Assembly: GCF_012927085.1 (NCBI RefSeq) | Contig: NZ_JABBFX010000002.1 | Span: 434,001 to 498,000, forward strand | Origin: Ramlibacter agri | GTDB lineage: Bacteria > Pseudomonadota > Gammaproteobacteria > Burkholderiales > Burkholderiaceae_C | Direction of reading: 5' to 3' | DNA: 64,000 bases | Shown: positions 1 to 10,168 of the stretch, piece after piece | How positions within the stretch are numbered: position 1 is the first letter of the stretch | Layout of the letters: the number at the start of each line of letters is the position of its first letter | The notes under the pieces: generated by a model | Database searches by the model: none | What the model saw: only the letters and a program-made list of their open reading frames with translations | Told to the model about the DNA's origin: nothing | Made by a program: the position numbers and the translations under genes

Positions 1-1
1 G

Positions 2-235
2 AGCGGCTGGGAACTGTGCCGGCTCATCCGCGAACAGCCCTGGGGGCACGCAATCGCGATCCACGCCCTTACCGGCTATGGCCAGCCGGACGACCGGCAG
101 CGCTCGCTCGCGGCCGGCTTCGATGGCCACATGACCAAGCCCGTCGACTTCGGCGAGCTGGAACGCGTGCTGGCCGACCGCCCGGAGGAAATGCCATGCC
201 CATTGTCTTCCCCTATGCCGGCGCGCTCGCGCTGA
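2..235 (+). CDS. Response-regulator receiver domain, C-terminal fragment
   Basis: This is the last 77 codons of a protein that begins before the window. The visible part has the late receiver-domain motifs: the ALTGYG strand with the conserved Thr, the AAGFDGHMTKPVD stretch with the invariant Lys-Pro, and the closing helix. The phospho-accepting Asp must lie upstream of the window. It is probably the C-terminal receiver of a hybrid histidine kinase, where 'alTGyg..eDr..a..aGFd.Hl.KPvd' is the usual ending. The stop codon lies 40 bases inside the next gene, so the two may be co-translated. What the full protein senses cannot be seen. Confidence 0.75.
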   Translation, partial: SGWELCRLIREQPWGHAIAIHALTGYGQPDDRQRSLAAGFDGHMTKPVDFGELERVLADRPEEMPCPLSSPMPARSR

Positions 236-585
236 TCTTCGTCGCCCTGAGCGTCCGCACCCTGCTCCTGCGCAGGCGCCTGGGTGTCGCCGTCGGTGAC
301 CGCGGCCACGAAGTGCTGCTGCGGGCCATGCGGGTCCACGCCAATTTCGCGGAGTACGTGCCGTTGGCTTTGCTGCTGCTCTACTTCTCGGAGGCGGCCG
401 GCGCGCGGCCGCTCTTCGTCCATGGGAGCGGCGCGGCCCTGGTGATCGGGCGGCTCTGCCACGCATGGGGCGTGAGCCACGTGGCCGAGAACTATCGTTT
501 CCGCGTCGTCGGCGTCACGCTGACCCTGGCGGTGATCATTTCGGCAGCGCTGCGCCTCCTGGCGCACGCGTCCTTCCTGGCCTGA
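196..585 (+). CDS. MAPEG family membrane protein
   Basis: A 129-residue protein with about four hydrophobic segments and the MAPEG hallmarks: RxxxRVHANFAEYVPLALLLL followed by GRLCHAWGVS. Family members are glutathione-linked membrane enzymes or small integral membrane proteins; bacterial forms of this length mostly have no assigned substrate. The chosen ATG overlaps the end of the upstream receiver protein by 40 bases. A longer in-frame extension from position 16 reads as the shadow of that receiver gene and was dropped. Function is inferred from family only. Confidence 0.85.
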   Translation: MPIVFPYAGALALIFVALSVRTLLLRRRLGVAVGDRGHEVLLRAMRVHANFAEYVPLALLLLYFSEAAGARPLFVHGSGAALVIGRLCHAWGVSHVAENYRFRVVGVTLTLAVIISAALRLLAHASFLA

Positions 586-592
586 GGCGGCG

Positions 593-982
593 TCAGCGCG
601 GCTTGTAAGCCGTCACGTCGATCTCGACCTTCGCGTCGATCATCAGCCGCGACTCCACGGTGGAGCGCGCCGGGCGGTGGTCGCCGAAGCATTCCAGGTA
701 GACGCGGTTGAAGCTGCCGAAGTCGCGGGCGTCGTCCAGCCACACGCTCACCTTGCAGACGTCGGCCAAGGTGCAGCCGGCCAGCGCCAGCGCTTCGCTC
801 AGGCGCTCGAACACGCGGCGCGTCTGCGCCTCGATGCCGCCGGCAATGACCTGGCCCTGGTCGTCGGTGGGCACCTGCCCGGAGACGAACACGAAATCGC
901 CGGCACGCGTGGCGGGCGACAGCGGGCGGGCCAGGCGGTCCGAGGCAATGGGGGACTGGCCCAGCATTTCGACTTTCGACAT
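593..982 (-). CDS. RidA family (YjgF/YER057c) enamine/imine deaminase-like protein
   Basis: A 129-residue RidA-type trimeric hydrolase. It carries the strand FVFVSGQVPTDDQG, the QTRRVFERLSEAL helix and the late R..VE stretch (PARSTVESRLMIDAKVEIDV). RidA proteins hydrolyse reactive enamines and imines released by PLP enzymes such as serine/threonine dehydratases. It is divergent from an operon that contains a PLP-dependent D-amino-acid lyase, which makes removal of that enzyme's enamine product the natural role (inference). The start at 982 is preceded by AAGGAG seven bases upstream. The longer in-frame extension to 1048 lacks this signal and runs into the operator region. Confidence 0.88.
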   Translation of the reverse strand: MSKVEMLGQSPIASDRLARPLSPATRAGDFVFVSGQVPTDDQGQVIAGGIEAQTRRVFERLSEALALAGCTLADVCKVSVWLDDARDFGSFNRVYLECFGDHRPARSTVESRLMIDAKVEIDVTAYKPR

Positions 983-992
983 GGAGACTCCT

Positions 993-1007
993 TGTAAGGT
1001 CATTACA
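993..1007. promoter_or_regulatory. Candidate RpiR-family operator 1
   Basis: TGTAAGGTCATTACA, a 15-base site with 5-base inverted arms TGTAA/TTACA. It lies 11 bases upstream of the RidA start. A second site with the same geometry is 77 bases away in the same divergent intergenic region. HexR-type RpiR regulators recognise TGTA-N-TTACA-like palindromes, and an RpiR gene is in the operon. Confidence 0.5.
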
Positions 1008-1069
1008 TCATCAGGCCCCGTAGAAACCCTGTTTGACTTCGTCCGCACAGGGAAATACGATGCGCCGCA

Positions 1070-1084
1070 TGTAATGTTATTACT
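1070..1084. promoter_or_regulatory. Candidate RpiR-family operator 2
   Basis: TGTAATGTTATTACT, containing the perfect inverted repeat GTAAT-gtt-ATTAC at 1071-1083. It ends 12 bases before the binding-protein start and three bases before its ribosome binding site, so a bound protein should block expression. It matches the site at 993-1007 in arm sequence and spacing. Confidence 0.5.
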
Positions 1085-1096
1085 TCAGGAGATGCC

Positions 1097-2659
1097 ATGC
1101 AATCCGTGACACCGCCATTCGCCCGCCGGCGCACCATCCTCGCCGCGCTGGCCGCCAGCGCCAGCCTGCCCTGGGCATCCGCCCTCCAGGCCGCTCCCAC
1201 GCGCGGTGGCGCGGCCAACCTGGCGATGATCGCGGAGCCGCAAGGCCTGGACCCGATGATCACCACCGCCGACCTGGTGGGCACGATCATGCAGCACGTG
1301 TACGAGCCGCTGTACACCTTCGACGCCAACTGGAACGTCGCGCCGATGCTGGCCGAAAGCCTGCCCACGGTGTCCAAGGACGGCCTCACCTACACGATCC
1401 CGCTGCGCAAGGGCGTCAAGTTCCACAACGGCCGCGAGATGACGGCCGACGACGTGGTCGCTTCGCTGCAGCGCTGGATGGAACTGTCGCCGCGCGGCAA
1501 GTCGGTGGGCGCGCAGCTGGCCTCGCTGACGGCCAAGGACCCGCACACGGTCGAATTCAAGATGAAGGCCATCTACGCGCCGCTGCTTGCGCAGCTGGCG
1601 CTGCCCAGCGGCATGGCCGCCATCATGGCCAGGGAAAGCATCGCGCCGCAGCTGAAGGACTTCACCGGCACCGGCCCCTACAGGTTCAAGGAACGCCGCC
1701 CCGACCAGTACACGGTGCTGGTGCGCTTCGACGGCTACAACCCGCGCAAGGAGCCGGCCAGCGGCTATGCCGGCAAGCGCGAAGCGGTGCTCGACGAGCT
1801 TCGCTTCGTGCCGGTGCCCAACGCCAACACGCGGGTCGAAGGCGCGCTCTCCGGCCAGTTCCACTACGCCGACCTGCTGCCGGTGGAAGCGATGACGCGC
1901 GTCGAGAAGGCCCAGCCGGCCGTGGTGCCCATCGTCACCAGGAACTTCGGCTTCCCCTACATCGTCTTCAACACCAAGGAAGGCCTGCTGGCCTCGGCGC
2001 CGCTGCGCCGCGCGGTGCAGACGGCCGTGGGCTCCGGTGAGCTGATGGCGGCCGGCTTCGGCGACAACCGCTTCTTCACCGCGGAGCCCAACTTCTTTCC
2101 CAAGGGCACGCCTTACTATTCCGCCGCCGGCGACAAGCTGTACAACGAGCGCAACCCGCAGCTCGCCAAGGACCAGGCCGCCAAGGCGGGCTACAACGGC
2201 CAGCCGGTGCGCATCATGGCCAGCCGCCAGTACGAGTTCCACTACAACATGGCGCTCGTGATGGCCGAACAGCTGAAGAAGGCCGGCTTCAAGACCGAGC
2301 TGGTCGTGGTGGACTGGGCCACCCTGGTCCAGCGCCGCAACGACCCCAAGCTGTGGGACGTCTACTTCACGCACTCGGGCCTGTTCCCCGAGCCGATGCT
2401 GTCGCCGCCGCAGCTGGGCGACGGCGCGCCGGGCTGGTGGGAGACGCCCGCCAAGAAGAGCGCGCTGGACGCCTTCAACCAGGAAGCCGTGATCGCCAGG
2501 CGCGGGCCGCTCTGGGGCAAGGTGCAGCAGGTCGTTTACGACGAAGTGCCCTTCATCGAGGTCGGCAAGTTCAACAGCCTGTCCGCGCGCTCGGCCAAGC
2601 TGGAAGGCTACACGCCGGCGATCTGGCCGTTCTTCTGGAACACGGGTCTCGCGAAGTAG
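1097..2659 (+). CDS. ABC transporter substrate-binding protein, family 5 (peptide-type)
   Basis: A 520-residue periplasmic binding protein of the DppA/OppA (SBP_bac_5) family. The N-terminus has RRRTILAALAASASLPW and an ALQA-A cleavage-like site, so export is likely and may be Tat-type given the Arg run. Internal family motifs include MQHVYEPLYTFD, LAESLPTVSKDGLTYTIPLRKGVKFHNG and FTGTGPYRFKE. It is the first gene of the importer operon, with AGGAG five bases before the ATG. Since a D-aminoacylase and a D-amino-acid lyase follow, the ligand is probably an N-acyl-D-amino acid or D-residue-containing peptide (inference); the family alone would suggest dipeptides. Confidence 0.88.
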   Translation: MQSVTPPFARRRTILAALAASASLPWASALQAAPTRGGAANLAMIAEPQGLDPMITTADLVGTIMQHVYEPLYTFDANWNVAPMLAESLPTVSKDGLTYTIPLRKGVKFHNGREMTADDVVASLQRWMELSPRGKSVGAQLASLTAKDPHTVEFKMKAIYAPLLAQLALPSGMAAIMARESIAPQLKDFTGTGPYRFKERRPDQYTVLVRFDGYNPRKEPASGYAGKREAVLDELRFVPVPNANTRVEGALSGQFHYADLLPVEAMTRVEKAQPAVVPIVTRNFGFPYIVFNTKEGLLASAPLRRAVQTAVGSGELMAAGFGDNRFFTAEPNFFPKGTPYYSAAGDKLYNERNPQLAKDQAAKAGYNGQPVRIMASRQYEFHYNMALVMAEQLKKAGFKTELVVVDWATLVQRRNDPKLWDVYFTHSGLFPEPMLSPPQLGDGAPGWWETPAKKSALDAFNQEAVIARRGPLWGKVQQVVYDEVPFIEVGKFNSLSARSAKLEGYTPAIWPFFWNTGLAK

Positions 2660-2675
2660 GGACAGGCCTCGGCTC

Positions 2676-3626
2676 ATGCTGCGCTTGCTGCTTCGCCGCT
2701 TCGCCGGCGCCCTCGTGGTGCTCGCCCTCGTTGCGGTGCTCGTGTTCGTGCTCACGCGCCTCGCCTCGGGCGACCCGGTGGCGCTGCTGCTGGGCGACCA
2801 GGCCACCGCGGCGGACATCGCGCAGGCGCGCATCCGCTACGGCCTGGACAAGCCGCTCACGACGCAGTTCGTGCTGTGGCTGGGCGAGCTGGGGCACGGC
2901 AACCTGGGCCAGTCCATCTTCCTGCAGCAGCCGGTGGCGCAGGCGCTGGTGGACCGGGCGGAGCCGACACTGTTCCTCGCCTTGTTCGCGGTGGCCATCG
3001 CGGCGCTGATCGGCGTGCCCGCCGGCATGGCGGCCGCCATCTGGCGCGGCAGCGCGGCCGACCAGGCCGTGAGCACCGTCGCGATGCTGGGCGCCAGCGT
3101 GCCGAGTTTCTGGCTGGGGCTGATCCTGATCCAGGTGTTCGCCGTGCACCTGGGCTGGTTCCCCGCCTCGGGCTACGGTGACCCCGGCACCGGTTTCGGG
3201 CAGAGGTTGGTGCACCTTGCGCTGCCGGCCGCGGTGCTGGGCCTGCTCAACTCCGCGCTGATCATCCGCTTCACGCGCGCCGCGATGCTGGACATCCTGG
3301 GCGAGGACTACGTGCGCACCGCGCGCGCCAAGGGCCTGGCCGAGCGCACGGTGATGCTGAAGCACGTGCTGCGCAACGCGCTCGTCCCCATCATCACCGT
3401 CATCGGCCTGACCGTGGCGCTGATGATCGGCGGCACCGTCGTCACCGAGACCGTGTTCAACCTGCCGGGCGTGGGCAACCTCGTGGTGCGCGCCGTGCTG
3501 CGGCGCGACTACCCGGTCATCCAGGGCACGCTGCTGGTGATCGCCGCCATCTACGTCCTCATCAACCTGCTGATCGACCTGCTGTACACGGTGGCCGATC
3601 CGCGCATCCGGCTGGAGGGCAAGTGA
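2676..3626 (+). CDS. Peptide-type ABC transporter permease, DppB-like
   Basis: A 316-residue inner-membrane permease with an N-terminal helix (RFAGALVVLALVAVLVFVLTRL) and five more hydrophobic spans. The cytoplasmic EAA loop is seen as ARAKGLAERTVMLKHVLRNALVP at about residues 225-247, which docks on the ATPase subunits. It begins 16 bases after the binding-protein gene and shares four bases with the next permease gene (GTGA overlap), so the two permeases are translationally coupled. It forms the heterodimeric channel with the DppC-like subunit. Confidence 0.92.
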   Translation: MLRLLLRRFAGALVVLALVAVLVFVLTRLASGDPVALLLGDQATAADIAQARIRYGLDKPLTTQFVLWLGELGHGNLGQSIFLQQPVAQALVDRAEPTLFLALFAVAIAALIGVPAGMAAAIWRGSAADQAVSTVAMLGASVPSFWLGLILIQVFAVHLGWFPASGYGDPGTGFGQRLVHLALPAAVLGLLNSALIIRFTRAAMLDILGEDYVRTARAKGLAERTVMLKHVLRNALVPIITVIGLTVALMIGGTVVTETVFNLPGVGNLVVRAVLRRDYPVIQGTLLVIAAIYVLINLLIDLLYTVADPRIRLEGK

Positions 3627-4461
3627 GCCGCTTCGCCAACACCCTGCGGCGCCTGTTCGCCCGCAAGATCGTGCTTGCCGCGGCGCTGGTGCTGCTGCTC
3701 GTGGTGGCCACGGCCATCGTCTTCCCTTTGATCTCTGGCGCCGATCCCAACGAAACCGCAGTGTCGCAACGCCTGCACGCGCCCTCGGCCGAACACTGGG
3801 CCGGCACCGACGAACTGGGACGCGACGTGATGCTGCGCATCGTCCACGGCGCGCGCTACTCGCTGTTGATCGGCGCAGTCACCGCGGCCGGCGCCGTAGC
3901 GGCGGGGACGATCCTCGGCATGCTGGCCGGTTTCTTCCGCGGCCTCGATGGCCCGGTGATGCGCCTGGTCGACGCGATGATGGCCTTCCCGGACATCCTG
4001 CTGGGAATTGCGCTGGTGGCCATCCTCGGCGGCTCGCTGTGGAACGTGATGCTGGCCCTGGCCATCGTCTACACGCCGCGCGTGGCGCGGGTCGTGCGGG
4101 CGGCGACCCTGGTGCTGCGCGAACTGCTGTTCGTCGACGCGGCGCGGGCGCTGGGCGTGCGCACGCATCGCATCCTCGCTTCGCACATCCTGCCCAACCT
4201 GGCTTCACCCATCCTCGTGCAGGTGACCTTCATCTTCGCCTACGCCATCCTCGCCGAGGCGGGCCTGTCCTTCCTGGGCGTCGGCGTGCCGCCCGAGATC
4301 CCGACCTGGGGCACGATGATCGCGGGCAGCCTGGAATACGCGGACCGCGCCTTCTGGACGATCATGACGCCCGGCCTCGCGATCGTGCTGACGGCCTTGT
4401 CGCTGCAGACCCTGGGCGACGGCGTGCGCGACCTGCTGGATCCCAAGCTGAAGAAGGCCTC

Positions 4462-4465
<4 letters not shown>
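3623..4465 (+). CDS. Peptide-type ABC transporter permease, DppC-like
   Basis: A 280-residue permease, second half of the channel. It starts with GTG inside the stop of the upstream permease. Family features are the early periplasmic motif APSAEHWAGTDELGRDVMLRI, six hydrophobic spans, and the EAA loop VDAARALGVRTHRILASHILPN at about residues 170-191. The stop codon overlaps the ATG of the following ATPase gene by four bases, so translation is coupled through the whole transporter. Confidence 0.92.
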
Positions 4466-5477
<1,012 letters not shown>

Positions 5478-5481
<4 letters not shown>

Positions 5482-6437
5482 ACGACCTCATCGAAATCCG
5501 CGGCCTGCGCAAGCACTTCGGCAGCGGCCCGCATCCCGTGCGCGCCGTCGAGGACGTGAGCTTCTCCATCCGCAACGGCGAGACGCTGGGCCTGGTGGGC
5601 GAATCGGGTTCGGGCAAGAGCACGATCGGCCGGCTGCTGACACGCCTGGTGGACCCGACGGCGGGCGAGATGCTGTACCACGCGGACGGCAGGCAGCGCG
5701 ATCTGGCGCAGCTCTCGCAATCGCAGTACCGGCCACTGCGCTCGGACATCCAGATCATCTTCCAGGACCCGTACGCCAGCCTCAACCCGCGCATGCGCAT
5801 CCGCCAGGTGCTGGCCGAGGCGCTGGACACGCATGGCCTGGCCAAGGGCGCGGAGCGGCTGCCGCGCATCCACGAGCTGCTGCAGCAGGTGGGCCTGCGG
5901 CCCGAGCACGCGGAGCGTTTCCCCCATGAGTTCTCCGGCGGCCAGCGCCAGCGCATCGGCATCGCGCGGGCGCTGGCGGTGCAGCCGAAGTTCATCGTCG
6001 CCGACGAACCGCTGTCGGCGCTGGACGTCTCCATCCAGGCGCAGGTGGTCAACCTGCTGGGCGACCTGAAGGAGCAGCTGGGGCTGACCCTGCTGTTCAT
6101 CTCGCACGACCTCGACGTCGTCGAATACCTGTGCGACCGCGTCGTGGTGCTGTACCTGGGCCGCGTGATGGAGATCGCGCCGACCGAAGCGCTGTACGCG
6201 CAGCCCGCGCACCCCTACACCCGCGCGCTGCTGGCCGCCGCGCCCATCCCGGACCCGGCGCAGCGCCGTACCATCCCGCTGCTGCAAGGCGACCTGCCCA
6301 GCCCCGCCAATCCACCGTCCGGCTGCGTCTTCCGCACGCGCTGCCCGCATGCCGTCGATGCCTGCGCCAGCGTGGACGTGCAGCTGCGCCCCGCCGGCGA
6401 AGGCCGCTGGACGGCCTGCTGGCGCACCGACCTGTGA
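5478..6437 (+). CDS. Peptide-type ABC transporter ATP-binding protein, DppF-like
   Basis: A 319-residue second ATPase of the importer. Motifs are Walker [11 protein letters not shown]-loop [14 protein letters not shown], signature [15 protein letters not shown], Walker [13 protein letters not shown] and H-loop SHDLDVV. The C-terminal extension has [16 protein letters not shown]. The start overlaps the DppD-like stop by four bases, so the heterodimer is made in coupled fashion. The stop is seven bases from the next gene, which ties the importer to the D-amino-acid catabolic enzymes. Confidence 0.93.
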
Positions 6438-6444
6438 AAACGAC

Positions 6445-7713
6445 ATGAACGACTTCGTCCTCGATTCCCGCCAGAAGAGTTTTCCGCTGACGGCATCCCC
6501 CGTTGCCACCGGCGAACTCGCGCAACGCGGCTGGCACTTGCTGGCCGACGACCTGCCCTACCCGCTGGCCGTGCTGCGCCGGCCCGCGCTGGAACACAAC
6601 CTGCGCTGGATGCAGGACTTCGCGCAGCGCAAGGGCGTGGACCTGGCGCCGCACGGCAAGACCACGATGGCGCCGGAGCTGTTCGCACGCCAGCTGGCCG
6701 CCGGTGCCTGGGGCCTGACCTTCGCGACCGTGTACCAGGCTTCGGTGGGCGTCGAGGCCGGCGCGCGGCGCATCGTCATCGCCAACCAGGTCGTGTGCGA
6801 TGCCGACCTCGATGGCCTGGACCTGCTGCTGCGCCGCCATGACGGCCTGCGCCTCTGGTTCCTGGTGGACTCGCTCGCGCAGCTGGCATTGATCGAGGAT
6901 TGGGCCGCGCGCCGCAAGAACGCGCGCCGCTTCGACGTGCTGCTGGAAATGGGCGTCCCCGGCCAGCGCACCGGCTGCCGCACCTTGGAAGAAGCGCTGC
7001 CGCTGGCCGAGGCGCTGGCGCGCTCGCCCGCCACGCGGCTGGGCGGCATCGAATGCTACGAAGGCGGCGTGGCCCGCTGCGACAGCGAGCACGACGCCCG
7101 CGAAGTGACGGCGCTGGTGCGCCGCGTGCTGGAAGCGGCGCAGGCCTGCGATACGCGCGGGTTGTTCGCCGACGGCGAGATCCTGCTCACGGCCGGCGGC
7201 TCCGCCGTGTTCGACCTGGTCGTGCCGCTGCTGCGCGCGCAAGGCCTGTCGCGCCCCGTGCGCGGCGTGCTGCGCTCGGGCTGCTACGTGACGCACGACC
7301 ACCTGAACTACGCGCGCTTCCTGAAGAACGTGGAGCAGCGCGAAGGCCTGGACGCATCGCTGCGCCCTGCCCTGGAGGTCTGGGCCATGGTGCAGTCGGT
7401 GCCGGAGCCCGGGCTGGCCCTGCTCACCTGCGGCCGTCGCGATGTCTCCTATGACCTGGAGATGCCGGTGCCCATCGCGCATGCGCCGCGCGGCGCGCGC
7501 CAGGCCCAGCCCGCACCCGACGCTTGGAAGGTCAGCGCGCTGAACGACCAGCACGCCTACCTGCGCTTCGACCCGGCCGGCACCGCGCCGCGCGTGGGCG
7601 ACCGCGTCGGCCTGGGCATCTCGCATCCCTGCACGACCTTCGACAAGTGGCGCTGGCTGCCGCTGGTGGAAGACGACGGCGCCATCACCGGCGCGGTGCA
7701 CACGCGCTTCTGA
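6445..7713 (+). CDS. PLP-dependent D-amino-acid lyase (D-serine dehydratase / D-threonine aldolase-like)
   Basis: A 422-residue fold-type III PLP enzyme with an alanine-racemase-like N-terminal barrel. The PLP lysine sits in the typical APHGKTTMAPEL motif near residue 71. The C-terminal domain has the conserved GISHPCTTFDKW, whose His and Cys are the metal ligands in this family. Relatives either deaminate D-serine-like substrates to keto acids or cleave D-threonine. The substrate is not decided by sequence. The RidA gene nearby argues for a dehydratase giving an enamine intermediate. The gene lies seven bases after the ABC ATPase and 13 before the regulator, all one operon. Confidence 0.85.
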   Translation: MNDFVLDSRQKSFPLTASPVATGELAQRGWHLLADDLPYPLAVLRRPALEHNLRWMQDFAQRKGVDLAPHGKTTMAPELFARQLAAGAWGLTFATVYQASVGVEAGARRIVIANQVVCDADLDGLDLLLRRHDGLRLWFLVDSLAQLALIEDWAARRKNARRFDVLLEMGVPGQRTGCRTLEEALPLAEALARSPATRLGGIECYEGGVARCDSEHDAREVTALVRRVLEAAQACDTRGLFADGEILLTAGGSAVFDLVVPLLRAQGLSRPVRGVLRSGCYVTHDHLNYARFLKNVEQREGLDASLRPALEVWAMVQSVPEPGLALLTCGRRDVSYDLEMPVPIAHAPRGARQAQPAPDAWKVSALNDQHAYLRFDPAGTAPRVGDRVGLGISHPCTTFDKWRWLPLVEDDGAITGAVHTRF

Positions 7714-7726
7714 GGACCGCAGGACG

Positions 7727-8638
7727 ATGAATCCTCCTTCCCCTGGCCTGCTGCGGCAGCTGCGCGAACGCCTGCCCGACCTGCCCGAGGCGCAGCGCGC
7801 GGTGGTGCAGGTGATCCTCGACGACCCGCGCGCCGCCGTCGGCGCGACCGTGGAACAGCTCGCGCGCGCGGCCTTCGTCTCCATGCCCACCATCGTGCGC
7901 ACCTGCCGCAGCTTCGGCCACGACTCGGCGCGCGAATTCATGCTGGCGCTGGCGCAGGACCTGGCGGTGTCCGGGTCCTACCTGCACCGCAGCGTGCTGC
8001 CCGAGGACAGCGCGCAGGACGTGGCCAGCAAGATCACGCAGGCCGCCGTCGCTTCGCTGGCCGAACTGGGCCGCCGCATCGACCCCGAGCTGGTCGACCG
8101 CATCGCCGACAAGCTGGCGCAGGCGCACCGCATCGACTGCTACTCGGTGGGCGCCGCCTCGACCTTCATGGCCAGCGAGCTGCAAAGCCGCTTGTTCCGC
8201 CTGGGCCGGCACGCCAACGCGATCTTCGACGCCCACCAGCAGCTGGTTTCCGCCAGCACGCTGGGCCCGCAGGGCGTGGCCTTCGTCATCTCGCATGTGG
8301 GCCGCATGCCCTACACCTTGGAGGCCGCCCGCTTCGCGCGCTCGCAAGGCGCGACGGTGGTTGCCCTGACGCAGCCGGACACTCCGCTCGCGGAGATCGC
8401 CGACCACCTGATCGCCGTCTCGGTGCCGCAGGACGCCGTGATGCGCGTGGGTACCGAGGCCTATCTGGCGCACCTGGTGGTGATCGAGATCCTGATGGTG
8501 CGGCTGGCCCAGAAGCTGGGCCCGCAGGTGGCGCACGGGCTGCAGCAGTTCAAGCAGCTCCTGCACCGGCACGGCTTCGACAGCGCCGAATATTCCGCCG
8601 CTCGCGACATCCAGGAGGGCCCGCATGGGAACGGCTGA
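7727..8638 (+). CDS. RpiR family transcriptional regulator (HTH + SIS domain)
   Basis: A 303-residue regulator. The N-terminal HTH_6 domain (residues about 1-80) includes RAAFVSMPTIVRTCRSFGHD as recognition region. The C-terminal half is a SIS sugar/ligand-binding domain with YSVGAASTFMASELQSRLFRLG and VIAVSVPQDA. RpiR proteins act as repressors or activators of catabolic operons and often bind TGTA..TACA palindromes. Two such sites are in the intergenic region at 993-1084. The gene sits inside the operon it probably controls and overlaps the D-aminoacylase start by 14 bases. A phosphosugar ligand is usual for the family; here an amino acid derivative seems likelier (inference). Confidence 0.9.
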   Translation: MNPPSPGLLRQLRERLPDLPEAQRAVVQVILDDPRAAVGATVEQLARAAFVSMPTIVRTCRSFGHDSAREFMLALAQDLAVSGSYLHRSVLPEDSAQDVASKITQAAVASLAELGRRIDPELVDRIADKLAQAHRIDCYSVGAASTFMASELQSRLFRLGRHANAIFDAHQQLVSASTLGPQGVAFVISHVGRMPYTLEAARFARSQGATVVALTQPDTPLAEIADHLIAVSVPQDAVMRVGTEAYLAHLVVIEILMVRLAQKLGPQVAHGLQQFKQLLHRHGFDSAEYSAARDIQEGPHGNG

Positions 8639-10085
8639 GACGGTGACCCTGCTGCGCAATGCAACGCTCGTCGACGGCACCGGCGCTCCGGCCCGCGCCG
8701 GCGACCTGCTGCTGGCCGGCGGCCGCATCGTGGCGGTGGCTGAGGTGCCGCGCCACCTGCTGGAGCGGCAGGGCCTGTTGCAGGAATTCGACTGCGCCGG
8801 CCTCGTCGCCGCGCCCGGCTTCATCGACGTGCACACGCACGACGACGCCGCCGTGATCGACAAGGCCGACATGCTGCCCAAGCTGTCGCAGGGCGTCACC
8901 ACGGTGATCGCCGGCAACTGCGGCATCTCGCTGGCGCCGGTGGTGACCGATGCGCCGATCGCACCGCTTTCGCTGCTGGGGGCACAGCAGTTCCGTTATC
9001 CGACGATGGCCGCTTACGCGCAGGCCGTCAACGCGGCCCGGCCCGGCGTCAACGTCGCCGCCCTGCAAGGCCACACGGCCCTGCGGATCAGGCACATGCA
9101 AAGCCTGGACCGGCCGGCCAACGCGGAGGAACGCGCGGCCATGGCAGCGGCCATGCAGGAAGCGATGGATGCCGGCGCCTTGGGCCTGTCGTCCGGCGTG
9201 TTCTACCGCGAGGCCTATGCGGCCGACGCCGAGGAACTGGTCGCGGTGGCGAGCGTCGCCGCCCGCAACGGCGGCGTCTATGCCACGCACATCCGCGACG
9301 AGCTGGCCGGCATCCTGCCCGCGCTGCACGAAGCGGCGCAGACGGCGAAGCAGGCCGGCCTGCCGCTGGTGCTGTCCCACCACAAGTGCGCCGGCCCGGC
9401 CAACTGGGGCCGCACGCGCGAGACGCTGCCGCTGGTGGACGAACTCGCGCGCGGCCAGGAACTGGCGCTCGACGTCTACCCCTACACCGCCGGCTCCACG
9501 GTGCTGCGCGAGGATCTCGTGGACGGCATCATCGACGTGCTGGTCACGGGCAGCCAGCCCTACCCCGAGATGGCGGGCCGCTACATCGCCGACATCGCGC
9601 GCGAATGGAACGTCACGCAGCAGGAAGCCGCGCGCCGCCTGATGCCCGGAGGCGCCTGCTACTTCCAGATGCGCGAGGACGATGTCGAACGCGTGATCCG
9701 CCATCCGCTCGCCATGATCGGCTCCGACGGCCTGCCACATGACGAGCGCCCGCATCCGCGCCTGTGGGGCGCGTTCCCGCGCGTGCTGGCGCGCTACTGG
9801 CGCGAGAAGGGCGTGCTGCAGCTGGAGGAAGCGATCCACAAGATGACCGGCCTGTCGGCCCGCCGCTTCCGCCTGGGCGGCCGCGGCGAGCTGACGGCCG
9901 GCCATGCAGCCGACGTCGTGCTGTTCGACCCGAAGCTGGTGCGCGATGCGGCCACCTTCGAGCAGCCGGCGCAGGTGAGTGAAGGGATCGTCAAGGTGTG
10001 GGTGAATGGGGCGCTGGCGTATACGGCGGAGGATGGGGCTACTGAAGCTCGGGCAGGCAAATTCCTGGCGCGCAGCACTCCCTGA
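8625..10085 (+). CDS. N-acyl-D-amino-acid deacylase (D-aminoacylase), amidohydrolase superfamily
   Basis: A 486-residue zinc amidohydrolase. Metal-binding motifs seen are DVHTHDD (about residues 68-74), the SHHKCAGPANWGRT stretch typical of D-aminoacylases, and GSDGLPHDERPHPRLWGAFPRVL near residue 365, which is diagnostic for this family. It hydrolyses N-acyl-D-amino acids to the acid and free D-amino acid in the cytoplasm. The free D-amino acid would feed the PLP lyase encoded upstream. This gene ends the operon: import, deacylation, deamination and enamine clean-up are all encoded between 593 and 10085. Confidence 0.92.
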   Translation: MGTAETVTLLRNATLVDGTGAPARAGDLLLAGGRIVAVAEVPRHLLERQGLLQEFDCAGLVAAPGFIDVHTHDDAAVIDKADMLPKLSQGVTTVIAGNCGISLAPVVTDAPIAPLSLLGAQQFRYPTMAAYAQAVNAARPGVNVAALQGHTALRIRHMQSLDRPANAEERAAMAAAMQEAMDAGALGLSSGVFYREAYAADAEELVAVASVAARNGGVYATHIRDELAGILPALHEAAQTAKQAGLPLVLSHHKCAGPANWGRTRETLPLVDELARGQELALDVYPYTAGSTVLREDLVDGIIDVLVTGSQPYPEMAGRYIADIAREWNVTQQEAARRLMPGGACYFQMREDDVERVIRHPLAMIGSDGLPHDERPHPRLWGAFPRVLARYWREKGVLQLEEAIHKMTGLSARRFRLGGRGELTAGHAADVVLFDPKLVRDAATFEQPAQVSEGIVKVWVNGALAYTAEDGATEARAGKFLARSTP

Positions 10086-10168
10086 GCTCGGGTTTCCCGG
10101 ATAGCCCTTCGGCGGCGCGACCCCGCCGCATGCCTCACAATGACGCTTTGTCGTCCTTGGGGGCCCAC

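Noticed and set aside
3551..4186. Antisense His/Arg/Gln-rich frame over the permease genes
   Set aside because: It is opposite to a well-supported ABC permease pair and has no family features.
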